From Anaerobacillus sp. CMMVII (GTDB lineage Bacteria; Bacillota; Bacilli; Bacillales; Anaerobacillaceae): a stretch of DNA of 64,000 bases. How positions within the stretch are numbered: the first letter of the stretch is position 1; each line of letters starts with the position of its first letter. Positions 35,756 through 46,489 of this stretch are shown piece by piece. A program made the position numbers and the translations under genes. Location of the stretch: the NCBI RefSeq assembly GCF_025377685.1, contig NZ_JACEHK010000012.1:40237-104236 (forward strand), given 5' to 3'. A model generated the notes under the pieces. It saw only the letters and a program-made list of their open reading frames with translations, searched no databases and was not told where the DNA came from.

Positions 35756-36718
35756 ATGAAAAAACTGAGAAAGAAAACCCAATTCATCACATTATTCGCA
35801 TTTTTTCTTGTTCCAATTTTTGATATTTTCCGTCTTGATCTAATTAATGGATCTTTTTACCTGTTTCAGAAAGCTTTCTCTTTTGAGACAGGTTTTATTT
35901 ACTTAATTGCTGTTCTATTTTTGGTCATCTTTTTTGTCTCAATTTCAAAATGGTACGAAAGGCATTTTTGTAGCTGGATTTGTCCACATAACACTGTTGT
36001 TGGATTTCTTTACAAACTCTCTTCTCACCCCTTACTTATCAAACAACCACGTTTTAAAAAAGTAGGAATGGTGATTATTTCACTTGTTGTCTCCTTATTA
36101 GCTTCTTATGGGGTCTTGGCATATTTTATTAGTCCCACCTACTTAGCGCACACCATTATGCAATTTCAATACTTAACAGTTGTTGGCAACCTACTATTAT
36201 TTTTTACGGCCATACTTTTTATTCTTATTCATTCCCTAAAACAAAAATTTTGTGCCAACACATGCCCTTATGGACATTTCCAAAAATTATTCTCTGACAA
36301 AAACCGTCCATCAAGGAAAAGCATTTTTACAGGTGTAAATTTATTACTACTCTTGCTTTTGGGAAGTTTATTTATTGCTTTAGTCACTTTAAGTTTTATT
36401 AGCAAACAATTCACTGTTTCAATCTCAGAGAATATAGCAGGTGTACAATTGGAAACAAACAAAATATTTTCATATGAGATTCAAATCGAAAATTACGCTT
36501 CTGACTTACATGAATTTCGAATTACATCAGATACCCCGAGCCATTGGGAGGTACTTTTCGAGGATATTCTCCATGTCGATGCTGGCGAAAATCAAAAGTC
36601 CTCCTTAATTTTAAAAATTCCTAAGGAGGACTTTAATAAAAACTTTTTAATTACTGTTAAGGTAACAAATCTTACAAATAATAAAGAAGAAAGTAAAAAA
36701 ATTGCCATTCACTCTTAG
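35756..36718 (+). CDS. CcoG/NapH-like membrane protein without the ferredoxin domain
   Basis: A 320-residue membrane protein with about five helices. Two cysteine motifs, FCSWICPHN (about residue 72) and FCANTCPYGHF (about 165), are the paired CxxxCP sites of NapH/CcoG-type iron-sulfur membrane proteins. The usual soluble 2x[4Fe-4S] ferredoxin segment is missing. The C-terminal 90 residues (FSYEIQIENYASDLHEFRIT) look like the Ig-like FixG_C domain. CcoG reduces copper for cytochrome cbb3 assembly; no cbb3 genes are here, so an electron-transfer or metal-handling role is only inferred. ATG 35756 follows AAAAGGAG. Confidence 0.7.
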   Translation: MKKLRKKTQFITLFAFFLVPIFDIFRLDLINGSFYLFQKAFSFETGFIYLIAVLFLVIFFVSISKWYERHFCSWICPHNTVVGFLYKLSSHPLLIKQPRFKKVGMVIISLVVSLLASYGVLAYFISPTYLAHTIMQFQYLTVVGNLLLFFTAILFILIHSLKQKFCANTCPYGHFQKLFSDKNRPSRKSIFTGVNLLLLLLLGSLFIALVTLSFISKQFTVSISENIAGVQLETNKIFSYEIQIENYASDLHEFRITSDTPSHWEVLFEDILHVDAGENQKSSLILKIPKEDFNKNFLITVKVTNLTNNKEESKKIAIHS

Positions 36719-36719
36719 T

Positions 36720-37790
36720 TCATTTTCCAAAGATCCCAACTACTATTTGAAGAGTTTCTTCAAGCGTGAATGGTTTCCAAAACTGTTCACCATAAACTAG
36801 TATATCCTGATGCAGGTGAAGTTGAGTTCCATCATTATTAACAGCACCACTCGTACCTGAATTTCCAACATAACCGATGACTGTAGAACTGGTAACCTTT
36901 TCTCCTACCTTAATATTTTCAGGTATTGCATATAGGTGCGCAAATCGGTTCATCACACCATTTTCATACTGCACCCAAACCTGTTTTCCACGTAAGCGAT
37001 CGAAAATATATTCTGGTGTTTCTCCTACTAGAGCCGTTAAAGCTAGATCTTGATCCCTGACTTCACTGGATGGATACTCAACATAATCATGGTCAGCCCT
37101 AACAACAACCCCGTCTGCCATACCGAATACAGGCGTAGTTATTGAAATATGTTGGCCAGAGGCATACGCATACCAATCAATACCTTCGTGAAAACCATTG
37201 CGATATGGACGCTTTGCACCTGGAAGATGATTCGGAATTGTACTTACTGTTGCATCTTCTAGCGGTTTTTGGAGAAAGGATAAATAATCAATCATTTCAC
37301 CAACAGTCCAATCTTTTTCGAGAATACTAATCGACTCTATAGTACTAACTACTAAAGTTTCATTTGTCCAAGGAAATTTTACTTTGGCATCTAATAAACT
37401 AACATCAAGGCCAAGAACCGTTTCTAGAAAATGTACTGGTAAGTAAACTTCCCCCTCGTATTCTAATAGCTTCACAGTATCAATAGGTAAATAAACTCCA
37501 TTCCTCTCGATTACAGGTATTCCATAAATCAATTTATAGCCTTGATTATCGATTTCCATCTTCAAGGTCCGGTGCAATCGATCATAGGTAAAACTACCGT
37601 CTACACTACTTATCAAGTCATTTACAGGTATGAATTGTTGATCATTTATTTGTTTTATATCTATTTCTTTCATACTGGTTTTTCCACTAAAGTATTTAAA
37701 ATTTTCAGGTTTGCCATACTGATTAATAACTTCACATGCTGTTAGTACAAGAAAGCATAGAATAACTACAAGGATCTTTTTCACTTTCAT
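36720..37790 (-). CDS. M23-family peptidase lipoprotein
   Basis: A 356-residue lipoprotein with lipobox LVLTAC (cysteine about residue 19). A middle domain resembling the copper-amine-oxidase N-terminal fold (QFIPVNDLISSVDGSFTYDR, GEVYLPVHFLETVLG) probably serves as a wall-binding stalk. The C-terminal LytM domain shows FHEGIDWYAY (metal H and D) and LHLHQDILVYG (HxH). It should cut peptidoglycan cross-bridges outside the cell. It converges on the CcoG-like gene with one base between stop codons. ATG 37790 or GTG 37784 may start. Confidence 0.85.
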   Translation of the reverse strand: MKVKKILVVILCFLVLTACEVINQYGKPENFKYFSGKTSMKEIDIKQINDQQFIPVNDLISSVDGSFTYDRLHRTLKMEIDNQGYKLIYGIPVIERNGVYLPIDTVKLLEYEGEVYLPVHFLETVLGLDVSLLDAKVKFPWTNETLVVSTIESISILEKDWTVGEMIDYLSFLQKPLEDATVSTIPNHLPGAKRPYRNGFHEGIDWYAYASGQHISITTPVFGMADGVVVRADHDYVEYPSSEVRDQDLALTALVGETPEYIFDRLRGKQVWVQYENGVMNRFAHLYAIPENIKVGEKVTSSTVIGYVGNSGTSGAVNNDGTQLHLHQDILVYGEQFWKPFTLEETLQIVVGIFGK

Positions 37791-37973
37791 TCCCCCTTCG
37801 TAAATTGCTTTTCACTATTCTCACCAACTGATACCCTCATTAAACACATAGAAAATATAGAGCTTCTATAATATTTCAATGTTTTATGTTTGGTTCGTTT
37901 TAGGGACTGATTATATGTGAATAAAAATAGGTATTGAATTCTATTACATGTTGGCAAGGGATGCTTGAAGCTT

Positions 37974-38032
37974 TGAAACCTAAATGAGCCAGGGGACAAG
38001 TGCACTTGTCCTCTGGCTCATTTGGTTTCATA
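37974..38032. repeat. 59-bp near-perfect palindrome
   Basis: Arms AAATGAGCCAG / CTGGCTCATTT with an inner GGACAAGTGCACTTGTCC. GAAACC/GGTTTC closes the outside with single-base bulges. It lies upstream of the M23 gene and has no T run on either side, so it is not a standard terminator. The AATGAGCC/GGCTCATT arms recall the hairpins at 27736 and 40424. Confidence 0.7.
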
Positions 38033-38102
38033 AACGGTCAAATTACATAATAATTTACTAATTTACTGAATAATCATATAGGAATATAGGCTAATAATAA
38101 AA

Positions 38103-38285
38103 GGCTATTTCCGTAAACTATGTTGCTTTTAGGTCGTCTTTTGAGAATAAATAAGCTTTTTGGGGACAATTTTTTTGTCCCAATGTCTTATTTATTCTCA
38201 AAAGCTTCACGCAAAGCGTGGAAAACCAAGCATTCGCTTGGTTACGACCTAAAAGCTAAAAGCAACAATCTTTTAGAAAAGAGCG
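38103..38285 (+). repeat. MITE-like element, cloverleaf type A, 183 bp (copy 9)
   Basis: It is bounded by an exact 8-bp duplication TAATAAAA (38095-38102 and 38286-38293). Structure: a closing 13-bp stem GCTTTTAGGTCGT / ACGACCTAAAAGC (38125-38137 and 38244-38256) holds three hairpins. Arm A is CTTTTGAGAATAAATAAG with CTTATTTATTCTCAAAAG (plus inner GGACAA/TTGTCC). Arm B is TTCACGC/GCGTGGAA. Arm C is AACCAAGC/GCTTGGTT. The outer ends are GGCTATTTCC and GAAAAGAGCG. Confidence 0.9.
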
Positions 38286-38358
38286 TAATAAAAAGATCTC
38301 TTCAACTGAAAACAAACTTACTGAATTGAAAGTTAGTTTTACTAAAGAACCTTTTTCA

Positions 38359-39180
38359 TTACTCAATAGCTTTAGGATCGACAAAACCGTATCCCTTTTC
38401 AACTAATCCTTCAATAATTAATGGCAATGCCTCTAAAGTCCACTCATGATCGTGCATAAGTAGATTAGCTCCAGGTCTAAGCAAATTCGTATTAACCATT
38501 ATCTCTGCTAATGCATCTTTTTGCATATAATCTTTTTCAAAATCATAACCATAAGTCCAGTTCATCCATTGCATACCTTCTTCTGTAACTACTCGACGAG
38601 ACACATCAGTATTGACTCCAAACGGAGCTCTAAAGAAACGTGGTCTTTCTCCAGTAATTTCTTCTATTAAGTCATTTAATTCTACTATCTCTTGCCTTTG
38701 TTTTTCTTCTGATAATCCCCGTAAGTTAGGATGGTACATCGTATGATTCCCTATTTCAAAACCCATTTCATAGATCGCTTTTAACTTCTCTCTACCAGCC
38801 TCATTATTAATAAAGTGACCATTTACAAAGAAGATAGCATTTATATTTTTCTCTTTCAATAAGGTAGCCATCTCCACCGAATAGCGATTCGGAGCATCAT
38901 CAATCGTTAAGAGAACAACCTGCTCATTCCCGAAATCATCTGCAGGTTTAATAGTATGATCACTTTGTAATAGATAACGAGGAACCTCCGCCTCTTTTAG
39001 CTCTTCTTGAACTTCTTCCTCTATGACACTAACTTCCTCTTCTTCAGTATCAGGTTGGAATGCGTCTATGTCCTTTTGCCTGACTTCTTGTTCAATTTCC
39101 ACTTGTTCACCATTCTCATTAAAACAAGCAGATAAAAGTGGAATGAATATGACCATGAGCACGATCGTTATTTTCTTCAT
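38359..39180 (-). CDS. Polysaccharide deacetylase lipoprotein
   Basis: A 273-residue lipoprotein (lipobox LLSAC, cysteine about residue 19) with a low-complexity acidic linker (about 25-65) and a NodB deacetylase domain. Motif 1 is VLLTIDDAPNRY, with the metal Asp (usual TFDDGP). Motif 2 is HTMYHPNL, with both metal histidines. Motif 3 is RFFRAPFG. It probably deacetylates peptidoglycan or another wall glycan outside the membrane. ATG 39180 has AGGGTGA five bases upstream. Confidence 0.88.
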   Translation of the reverse strand: MKKITIVLMVIFIPLLSACFNENGEQVEIEQEVRQKDIDAFQPDTEEEEVSVIEEEVQEELKEAEVPRYLLQSDHTIKPADDFGNEQVVLLTIDDAPNRYSVEMATLLKEKNINAIFFVNGHFINNEAGREKLKAIYEMGFEIGNHTMYHPNLRGLSEEKQRQEIVELNDLIEEITGERPRFFRAPFGVNTDVSRRVVTEEGMQWMNWTYGYDFEKDYMQKDALAEIMVNTNLLRPGANLLMHDHEWTLEALPLIIEGLVEKGYGFVDPKAIE

Positions 39181-39237
39181 CAATATCACCCTAGTTTATT
39201 TTTTTTTAGTATGTTAACTTTAACACATTTTTAGAAA

Positions 39238-39275
39238 GGCTCTTTTCGTAAACTTTGTGGCTTTTAGGTCGTCTT
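39238..39275. repeat. Solo MITE end (copy 10)
   Basis: GGCTCTTTTCGTAAACTTTG followed by TGGCTTTTAGGTCGTC, the left end of a type A element; the rest is missing. It lies between the deacetylase and the divergent membrane-protein gene. Confidence 0.65.
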
Positions 39276-39355
39276 TATGTACCTTCGCATTATTTGCATA
39301 CTATTTCCAATTTCAACAAATACTCTACATAATGATAACTTGATAGGTGAAAAAT

Positions 39356-40411
39356 ATGAACCCTTTAAAATTTGTTGGTCGAAGAGTGATTAAAACCGGA
39401 ATCGCAGTATTCATCACTGCATTAGTATGCATTAAACTTGGATTACCTGTTATTTTTGCTGTTATTACGGCGATTGTAACAACCGAACCAACGGCAGCCG
39501 ATTCGCTCAAAAGAGGACTAATTCGTCTACCTGCAGCCGCAATAGGTGCTGTTTTTGCATTGTTTTTTGATTTATTTCTCGGACATGCAGCTATTACCTT
39601 CGCACTTGTAAGCATCTTTACAATTCTTTTTTGCCACCACTTAAAATTAGATAACGGAACGTTAGTAGCTACCCTTACTGCTGTGGCAATGATTCCCGGC
39701 GGCAATGAAAGTATAATTGGTGAATTCATATTTAGATTATCCGGCACATCACTAGGAATAATTATTTCCACTTTAGTAAATTTTGCTGTATTACCACCTA
39801 AGTTCGGACCATTACTTGTTGACAAAGTTAATGAACTTTATTGTCATACGGCAGAGCATTTAGATGAACTAGTACCAGAAGTTATCGAGAAAAAAAAGAA
39901 TGACATCTATTTAACACAACGTAAACTACATCAAGAGCTTGAAAAAGCATTTCAACTGACTGAATATCAAGAAGCAGAATGGCAGTACCGAAAAAGCAAT
40001 GAGTTAGAAGAAAGGTCCTTTCATTACCTGCAGAAAAAGTTAGCTCAACTACAGAAAATTCTTTTTCATGTTGGAAACCTGAGTTACATTAGTCTAGAGC
40101 AAAAACTTTCTAACAGTGAAAAAAAAATAGTACTTCATTCAGTTAATTTCATAAATAAACTATGTACAAATATATTATACGCAAGTGAAGAAAATATCAC
40201 CGTTTCCCAACAAGAACTTTACTACCTATTAAAAAACGAAGTGAAAGAAAACAAAAACTGCACACAAAAAGAGGCTCTCCTTTATGAACTTTTATCCATA
40301 CTAGAGAGTTTATCTATTTTACAAAAAGACACCATTGAAGAACAAACTTTCTCTGAAGCCAATAAAAATTATCCTGCGTATATTTTCGCAAAGCAAATTC
40401 AATATGATTAA
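39356..40411 (+). CDS. Aromatic acid exporter family (ArAE/DUF939) membrane protein
   Basis: A 351-residue protein. Residues 1-145 hold five or six hydrophobic segments (GIAVFITALVCIKLGLPVIF, RLPAAAIGAVFALFFDLFLG, GTSLGIIISTLVNF), as in FUSC/ArAE transporters. The remaining 200 residues form a long, charged, largely helical cytosolic domain. Relatives export aromatic acids or other small organics, but the substrate here is not known. ATG 39356 follows AGGTGA; a GTG three codons upstream overlaps it. Monocistronic. Confidence 0.8.
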   Translation: MNPLKFVGRRVIKTGIAVFITALVCIKLGLPVIFAVITAIVTTEPTAADSLKRGLIRLPAAAIGAVFALFFDLFLGHAAITFALVSIFTILFCHHLKLDNGTLVATLTAVAMIPGGNESIIGEFIFRLSGTSLGIIISTLVNFAVLPPKFGPLLVDKVNELYCHTAEHLDELVPEVIEKKKNDIYLTQRKLHQELEKAFQLTEYQEAEWQYRKSNELEERSFHYLQKKLAQLQKILFHVGNLSYISLEQKLSNSEKKIVLHSVNFINKLCTNILYASEENITVSQQELYYLLKNEVKENKNCTQKEALLYELLSILESLSILQKDTIEEQTFSEANKNYPAYIFAKQIQYD

Positions 40412-40420
40412 ATTCAATGA

Positions 40421-40468
40421 AAAAATGAGCCGTTTGGAAAATAACAATTCTTCCGAACGGCTCATTTA
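40421..40468 (+). terminator. Terminator after the ArAE-family gene
   Basis: Sixteen-base arms AATGAGCCGTTTGGAA / TTCCGAACGGCTCATT with one mismatch. The loop is 11 nt and the tract after it is only weakly T-rich. The following ACGAAAACAACC resembles a MITE end. Confidence 0.7.
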
Positions 40469-40621
40469 GTACGAAAACAACCCTCTAACTAGACCTATTT
40501 AGTGATTATCTTTTCAATTATGTAACAGTTTCATTACGAACAAAAAAATCTCTTATCTCCGTGGTAAACTATGTTTAGAAAGGTTTGTATATATCCGCTG
40601 AAAAAGGATGTGAATGGTCTT

Positions 40622-41017
40622 GTGTTGAAAATGAGAGTAGCGATTTCTTTAATACCGATCTTCCTAATCTTCTTAATAAGCTGCACCAACAACGAAGAAG
40701 TCATTACGAACTATCCATTTCTGCAAAAAAAAGACGAAAACATCACATTGCTTTTTTCAGATGATCATTTCATTAGTGCTGAAGGAAATTATTACGATGC
40801 TCTTTTGGATGTTAAAAGAAGATACCCTGAAAAAATAAGGTCTTTTAATATTATACACTCATCAGACCGAGATCTAATTCGACATTACAATATCCAAGAG
40901 TACCCTACTTTACTTGTTATACATAATGAGTATATAACCATCAGAGTGGAAGGACCGTTAAAAAAAATTGAAATCCTAGAATTACTCGAGAAGGCACTCG
41001 TGCAAAAAATAGACTGA
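40622..41017 (+). CDS. Small lipoprotein with thioredoxin-like core
   Basis: About 131 residues. The signal peptide MRVAISLIPIFLIFLISC ends in a lipobox cysteine. The mature part looks like a thioredoxin fold without redox cysteines: NITLLFSDDHF as first strand, YNIQEYPTLLVIHNEYITIR with the cis-Pro-type YPT turn, and a final helix KIEILELLEKAL. No active-site CxxC is present, so a redox role is unlikely. The start is uncertain: GTG 40622 fits AAAGGATG; a longer frame opens at ATG 40571 without a ribosome site. Family not recognised. Confidence 0.6.
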   Translation: MLKMRVAISLIPIFLIFLISCTNNEEVITNYPFLQKKDENITLLFSDDHFISAEGNYYDALLDVKRRYPEKIRSFNIIHSSDRDLIRHYNIQEYPTLLVIHNEYITIRVEGPLKKIEILELLEKALVQKID

Positions 41018-41052
41018 GAGGATGACTATAAAGTCACCCTCTCAGTTTTTTA
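41013..41052. terminator. Terminator between the small lipoprotein gene and pdhD
   Basis: Fourteen-base arms ACTGAGAGGATGAC / GTCACCCTCTCAGT with one mismatch, a 6-nt loop and T6 on the plus side; an A run on the left helps the minus strand. Confidence 0.85.
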
Positions 41053-41070
41053 TCTAATTTCAGTCCAGCT

Positions 41071-42480
41071 TTATTTTACAATATGAATTGGCATTCCAAT
41101 TGCAACTTCTGCTGTTTCCATCGTAATCTCTCCTAACGATGGATGTGCATGAATGGTCATTGCAATATCTTCTGCTGTCATACCAGCTTCTATTGCAACA
41201 CAAGCTTCAGATATCATATCAGAGGCATTTAAACCAGCTATTTGAACCCCAAGTACTAAACCATCTTCTTTTCGAGTAACCATTTTCATGAAGCCGTCTG
41301 TTTCATTTAATGATAACGCTCGACCATTGGCTGCAAACGGGAACTTAGAAACAACAACTTCATAACCAGCTTCTTTTGCTTCAGCTTCTGTCAAACCAAC
41401 TGAAGCAAGTTCAGGTCCAGAGAACACAACTGCTGGAATAGCTAAGTAATCAACCTCTGCAGGATGACCAGAAATCACTTCAGCAGCAACTTTCCCTTCG
41501 TAAGATGCTTTATGAGCAAGCGCAGGTCCATCTACAATATCTCCGATAGCGTAAATTCCTTTCACACTCGTTTTACATTGTTTATCTACCTTCACTAGGC
41601 CACGTTCTGTCATCTCAATTCCAACTTGCTCTAAACCAAGCTCTTCTGTATTAGGACGGCGCCCTACTGTAACAAGTACGTAGTCTGCTTCAAATGTTTT
41701 AACTTCACCTTTAATTTCAGCCGTTACTTTTACTCCATCAGCAGTTTCTTCAACACCTTGAGCTAGTGCATTCGTGTGAATGTCCGCTCCATTTTTCTTT
41801 AAACGCTTAGTTACTAATTGGCTCATCTGCTTCTCAAAACCAGGTAATACTTGTTTACCACCTTCTAGAATTGTTAATTCAGTTCCTAGGTTAGCATAAG
41901 CAGAACCTAACTCAACACCAATGTAGCCGCCACCTATTACAATCATTTTTTTAGGAACTTCTTTTAAAGCCAATGCTCCAGTAGAAGAAATTACACGTTT
42001 GCTCCACTTAAAAGCTGGTAATTCAATCGGTCTTGAGCCTGTAGCAATAATACAATTATTAAACTTATACGTTTGTGAAGACTTCTCATCCATAATACGT
42101 ACTGTGCTCTCATCAACAAAGTAAGCCTCACCTTTTACGATGTCTACTTTGTTGCCTTTTAATAAACCTTCAACCCCACTCGTAAGTTTATTAACAACGG
42201 ATGCTTTCCATTTTTGTACTTTAGAAAAATCTAAACTTACATTTCCAACTGTAATTCCAATTTCTTCTGAATTAGTTGCATCATGATATTTATGTCCCGC
42301 TGCAATTAAAGCCTTTGACGGAATACAACCTACGTTTAAGCAAACTCCACCTAAGTTTTCTTTTTCAACGATTGTTACCTTTTGTCCTAGTTGAGCAGCG
42401 CGGATAGCTGCCACGTATCCACCAGGACCTGCCCCAATAACAAGTGTATCTACCTCTACCGCAAAATCTCCTACTACCAT
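41071..42480 (-). CDS. pdhD: Dihydrolipoyl dehydrogenase (E3)
   Basis: A 469-residue flavoenzyme reoxidising dihydrolipoamide in the pyruvate and oxoglutarate dehydrogenase complexes. FAD site [19 protein letters not shown], redox disulfide [13 protein letters not shown] (CxxxxC), NAD site [16 protein letters not shown] and catalytic HAHPSLGE near the C-terminus. ATG 42480 stands behind GGAGGCG, which overlaps the pdhC stop, so translation is coupled. Last gene of pdhABCD. Confidence 0.97.
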   Translation of the reverse strand: MVVGDFAVEVDTLVIGAGPGGYVAAIRAAQLGQKVTIVEKENLGGVCLNVGCIPSKALIAAGHKYHDATNSEEIGITVGNVSLDFSKVQKWKASVVNKLTSGVEGLLKGNKVDIVKGEAYFVDESTVRIMDEKSSQTYKFNNCIIATGSRPIELPAFKWSKRVISSTGALALKEVPKKMIVIGGGYIGVELGSAYANLGTELTILEGGKQVLPGFEKQMSQLVTKRLKKNGADIHTNALAQGVEETADGVKVTAEIKGEVKTFEADYVLVTVGRRPNTEELGLEQVGIEMTERGLVKVDKQCKTSVKGIYAIGDIVDGPALAHKASYEGKVAAEVISGHPAEVDYLAIPAVVFSGPELASVGLTEAEAKEAGYEVVVSKFPFAANGRALSLNETDGFMKMVTRKEDGLVLGVQIAGLNASDMISEACVAIEAGMTAEDIAMTIHAHPSLGEITMETAEVAIGMPIHIVK

Positions 42481-42483
42481 TTT

Positions 42484-43785
42484 TTACGCCTCCATAACTA
42501 ATAATTGTGGATCGTTCAGTAAGCGTTTGATATGATTTAACGCATTTTGTGCAGTTGCTCCATCAATTAAGCGGTGATCAAAACTTAAAGATAAGGCAAG
42601 CACTGGTGCTACCACGATTTCACCATTTTTTACTACAGGCTTTTCAGCAATTCGACCAATACCTAAAATTGCAACCTCAGGATGATTAATTACAGGAGTG
42701 AACCATTGTCCACCAGCTGATCCAATATTCGTAATTGTACAAGAACCACCCTTCATTTTATCAGGTGATAATTTACCTTCACGGGCACTCGTTGCTAATT
42801 CATTAATTTCAGCTGAAATTTTAAAGATTGACTTACGATCAGCATCTTTTACTACAGGGACTAGTAATCCTTTTTCAGTATCTGCTGCAATACCGATATT
42901 AAAGTAGTGCTTGTAAACAACCTCTTCATTGACATCATCAATAGAAGCATTTAAAGTTGGGTATTCACGTAAAGCAGAAGTAAGTGCTTTAACAACATAA
43001 GGTAAGTAGGTTAACTTAATACCTTTTGCCGAAGCAACATCCTTAAACTTTTTACGATGTGAAACAAGATCCGTTACATCCACTTCATCCATTAACGTTA
43101 CATGTGGAGCAGTATGCTTAGAATTCACCATAGCATTTGAAATCGCTCTACGAATTCCACTCATTTTCTCACGAGTCTCTAATTCACCATGAACAGCCTC
43201 ATAAGGCTTAACAGACTTTTTCTCTGAGGCAGCTGATGTTATAGGAGCAGTTTGTGCTACTTCTGTCGCCTTAGTAGTTTCTTCCACTTTCGTTTCTTCT
43301 ACTGAAATCGTACCAAAATTATCAACATCACCTTTTAGGATGCGGCCGTTATCACCTGTTCCATTAACTTTACGAATGTCAATCCCTTTTTCACGTGCAT
43401 ACTTTCTAACTGACGGCATTGCAATAATTCTTCGAGATTCATCAACCTCAATTACCGCTTCTTCTATAGCTACATCTTCAGTCACTACCGGCACTGGAGT
43501 TGCTTCTTCTTCGTCATGATGTCCATGAGCTGAAGCAGGAATTTCACCATCATAATCAATTGTTAGTAGAACATCACCTACGATTGCAACCGTTCCCTCA
43601 GAAACTTTCAGTTCCAAAACTTTCCCCTCAACTGGTGATGGGATTTCAACAACTGCTTTGTCATTTTGAACCTCAAGTAGAATGTCATCTTCTTTTACTT
43701 CGTCACCAGGTTTAACAAACCATTTAACGATTTCACCTTCGTGGATACCTTCACCGATATCAGGAAGTTTAAATTCAAAAGCCAC
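42484..43785 (-). CDS. pdhC: Dihydrolipoamide acetyltransferase (E2) of PDH
   Basis: A 433-residue core protein. An N-terminal lipoyl domain ([15 protein letters not shown], with the lipoyl Lys) leads into a Pro/Glu-rich linker. A peripheral-subunit-binding domain follows at about 120-155 ([20 protein letters not shown]). The catalytic domain carries [14 protein letters not shown] (HRxxDG). It carries the acetyl group to CoA and holds E1 and E3. The start is GTG 43785 behind GGAGGCG. Family-normal length. Confidence 0.96.
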   Translation of the reverse strand: MAFEFKLPDIGEGIHEGEIVKWFVKPGDEVKEDDILLEVQNDKAVVEIPSPVEGKVLELKVSEGTVAIVGDVLLTIDYDGEIPASAHGHHDEEEATPVPVVTEDVAIEEAVIEVDESRRIIAMPSVRKYAREKGIDIRKVNGTGDNGRILKGDVDNFGTISVEETKVEETTKATEVAQTAPITSAASEKKSVKPYEAVHGELETREKMSGIRRAISNAMVNSKHTAPHVTLMDEVDVTDLVSHRKKFKDVASAKGIKLTYLPYVVKALTSALREYPTLNASIDDVNEEVVYKHYFNIGIAADTEKGLLVPVVKDADRKSIFKISAEINELATSAREGKLSPDKMKGGSCTITNIGSAGGQWFTPVINHPEVAILGIGRIAEKPVVKNGEIVVAPVLALSLSFDHRLIDGATAQNALNHIKRLLNDPQLLVMEA

Positions 43786-43860
43786 TTAAAACGCCTCCCT
43801 ATCTTATCTTTTCATTTATGTGTATAGTCCGAAAAAGAAGCAAAAGCGCTTCTTTTCCCC

Positions 43861-44838
43861 TTAGAAATTAATAACTTTTTTCGCTTTTTCTACGATTTCT
43901 TTGTACCCTGGTAACCAAACGTCTTCTGCAGAAGCGAATGGGAATACAGTATCAGGTGCAGCTACACGAAGTACAGGTGCTTCCAAGCTTAGGATTGCTC
44001 TTTCAGTAATTTCAGCTACTACATTCGCTGCAATCCCAGCTTGTATTTGAGCTTCTTGTACAACAATCGCACGATTTGTTTTTTCTACAGAAGCAAGGAT
44101 TGTATCGATATCGATAGGGCTAATAGTACGTAAATCAATTACTTCTGCCTCAATACCCTCTTTGGCCAATTCTTCTGCAGCTTTAAGAGAAGAGTGAACC
44201 ATTGCGCCATAAGTAATAATAGAGATGTCTTTCCCTTCGCGTTTCACATCAGCCTTCCCTAGTTCAATTGTGTATTCACCTTCTGGAACTTCGCCACGGA
44301 AAGAACGATAAAGCTTCATGTGCTCTAGAAAGACAACTGGATCATTATCACGGATTGCTGAGATTAGTAAACCTTTTGCATCATAAGGTGTTGCGGGTAT
44401 AACTACTTTTACACCAGGTGTCTGTGCCATTAACCCCTCTAAGCTGTCCGCATGTAGTTCTGGTGTTTTTACTCCACCACCAAATGGTGAGCGAATAGTT
44501 ACTGGTGAATGATATTTTCCACCTGAACGGTAACGCATCCTAGCCATTTGAGCAGCAATTGAGTCGAAAACTTCAAATACGAAACCAAAGAATTGAACTT
44601 CCATAATTGGACGGAAACCTGTTAAACCAAGACCAATTGCAAGTCCACCAATTCCCGACTCAGCTAGTGGAGTATCAAAAACTCGATCTTCTCCAAATTC
44701 AGCTTGTAGACCTTCTGTTGCACGGAAAACTCCACCATTCTTCCCAACGTCTTCCCCGAAAAGTAGGATATTTTCATCGCGTTTAAGTTCTACACGCATG
44801 GCATCTGTAATTGCTTGAATCATTGTCATTTGTGCCAT
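43861..44838 (-). CDS. pdhB: Pyruvate dehydrogenase E1 beta
   Basis: A 325-residue transketolase-type subunit. It forms the thiamine-diphosphate site together with PdhA. Features: [20 protein letters not shown] (cofactor Glu), [15 protein letters not shown] and [13 protein letters not shown] at the end. It starts three bases after pdhA ends; GGAG is a little far (about 12 bases). Co-transcribed within pdhABCD. Confidence 0.96.
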   Translation of the reverse strand: MAQMTMIQAITDAMRVELKRDENILLFGEDVGKNGGVFRATEGLQAEFGEDRVFDTPLAESGIGGLAIGLGLTGFRPIMEVQFFGFVFEVFDSIAAQMARMRYRSGGKYHSPVTIRSPFGGGVKTPELHADSLEGLMAQTPGVKVVIPATPYDAKGLLISAIRDNDPVVFLEHMKLYRSFRGEVPEGEYTIELGKADVKREGKDISIITYGAMVHSSLKAAEELAKEGIEAEVIDLRTISPIDIDTILASVEKTNRAIVVQEAQIQAGIAANVVAEITERAILSLEAPVLRVAAPDTVFPFASAEDVWLPGYKEIVEKAKKVINF

Positions 44839-44841
44839 AGT

Positions 44842-45972
<1,131 letters not shown>

Positions 45973-46137
45973 TTACGGAATAAACTCTAGTTTAGGTTGC
46001 CCATATTTCAAGTCAATACAACCGTTAATTAGCAAAATAATCAGTTCTAACGATTTTTTTTAAGAACGCTTTCCTTTTTAACGATCTGTATCAGTTTTGA
46101 AATTTTCTTTATGGTACAACTATTTCCTTCTGAGCTT

Positions 46138-46167
46138 AGTTTACAATAAGTCTAAATTAGTTGTCAA
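46138..46167 (-). promoter_or_regulatory. Probable pdhA promoter
   Basis: On the minus strand TTGACA (46162-46167), an 18-base spacer and TAAACT (46138-46143). This leaves a leader of about 200 nt before pdhA. The AT-rich stretch from 46168 to the ykyA stop (about 320 bp) shows no other element. Confidence 0.55.
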
Positions 46168-46489
46168 CGAATTAATCCTGTTTTAATAGGCTTTACCTGT
46201 TTTTAAAATCAAATAAAAGACCAATTACGATTACGTCTGTTATAATATTATTTTATAACTGTATTATAAATAGCTGAAATCCCTTAGTATAACAACATTC
46301 TCACAGTGTTAATACACATAAAGCTGTTATATTTTCCTGGGCAAGTAAAATTTACAAAAAAAATAAAAATAAAAAAGGAAATTCCTTATAGTAAAATCGA
46401 AAAAATAAATTTTCTCGAAATTGACTAAAAAAATCCCCTTAAAAATATTGAATTATTTACCATAAACCCAAATATTTACGAATAAAGCC

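Noticed and set aside
38103..38285. Cloverleaf of the type A repeat as a tRNA or tRNA-like gene
   Set aside because: Arm lengths are wrong (18, 8 and 8 pairs), there is no T-loop GTTC, no anticodon arm geometry and no CCA end. Copies elsewhere with target duplications show it is a mobile repeat.
39325..39825. 166-residue minus-strand frame opposite the ArAE-family gene
   Set aside because: It is antisense to a clearly coding membrane protein; its composition is the mirror of that gene.
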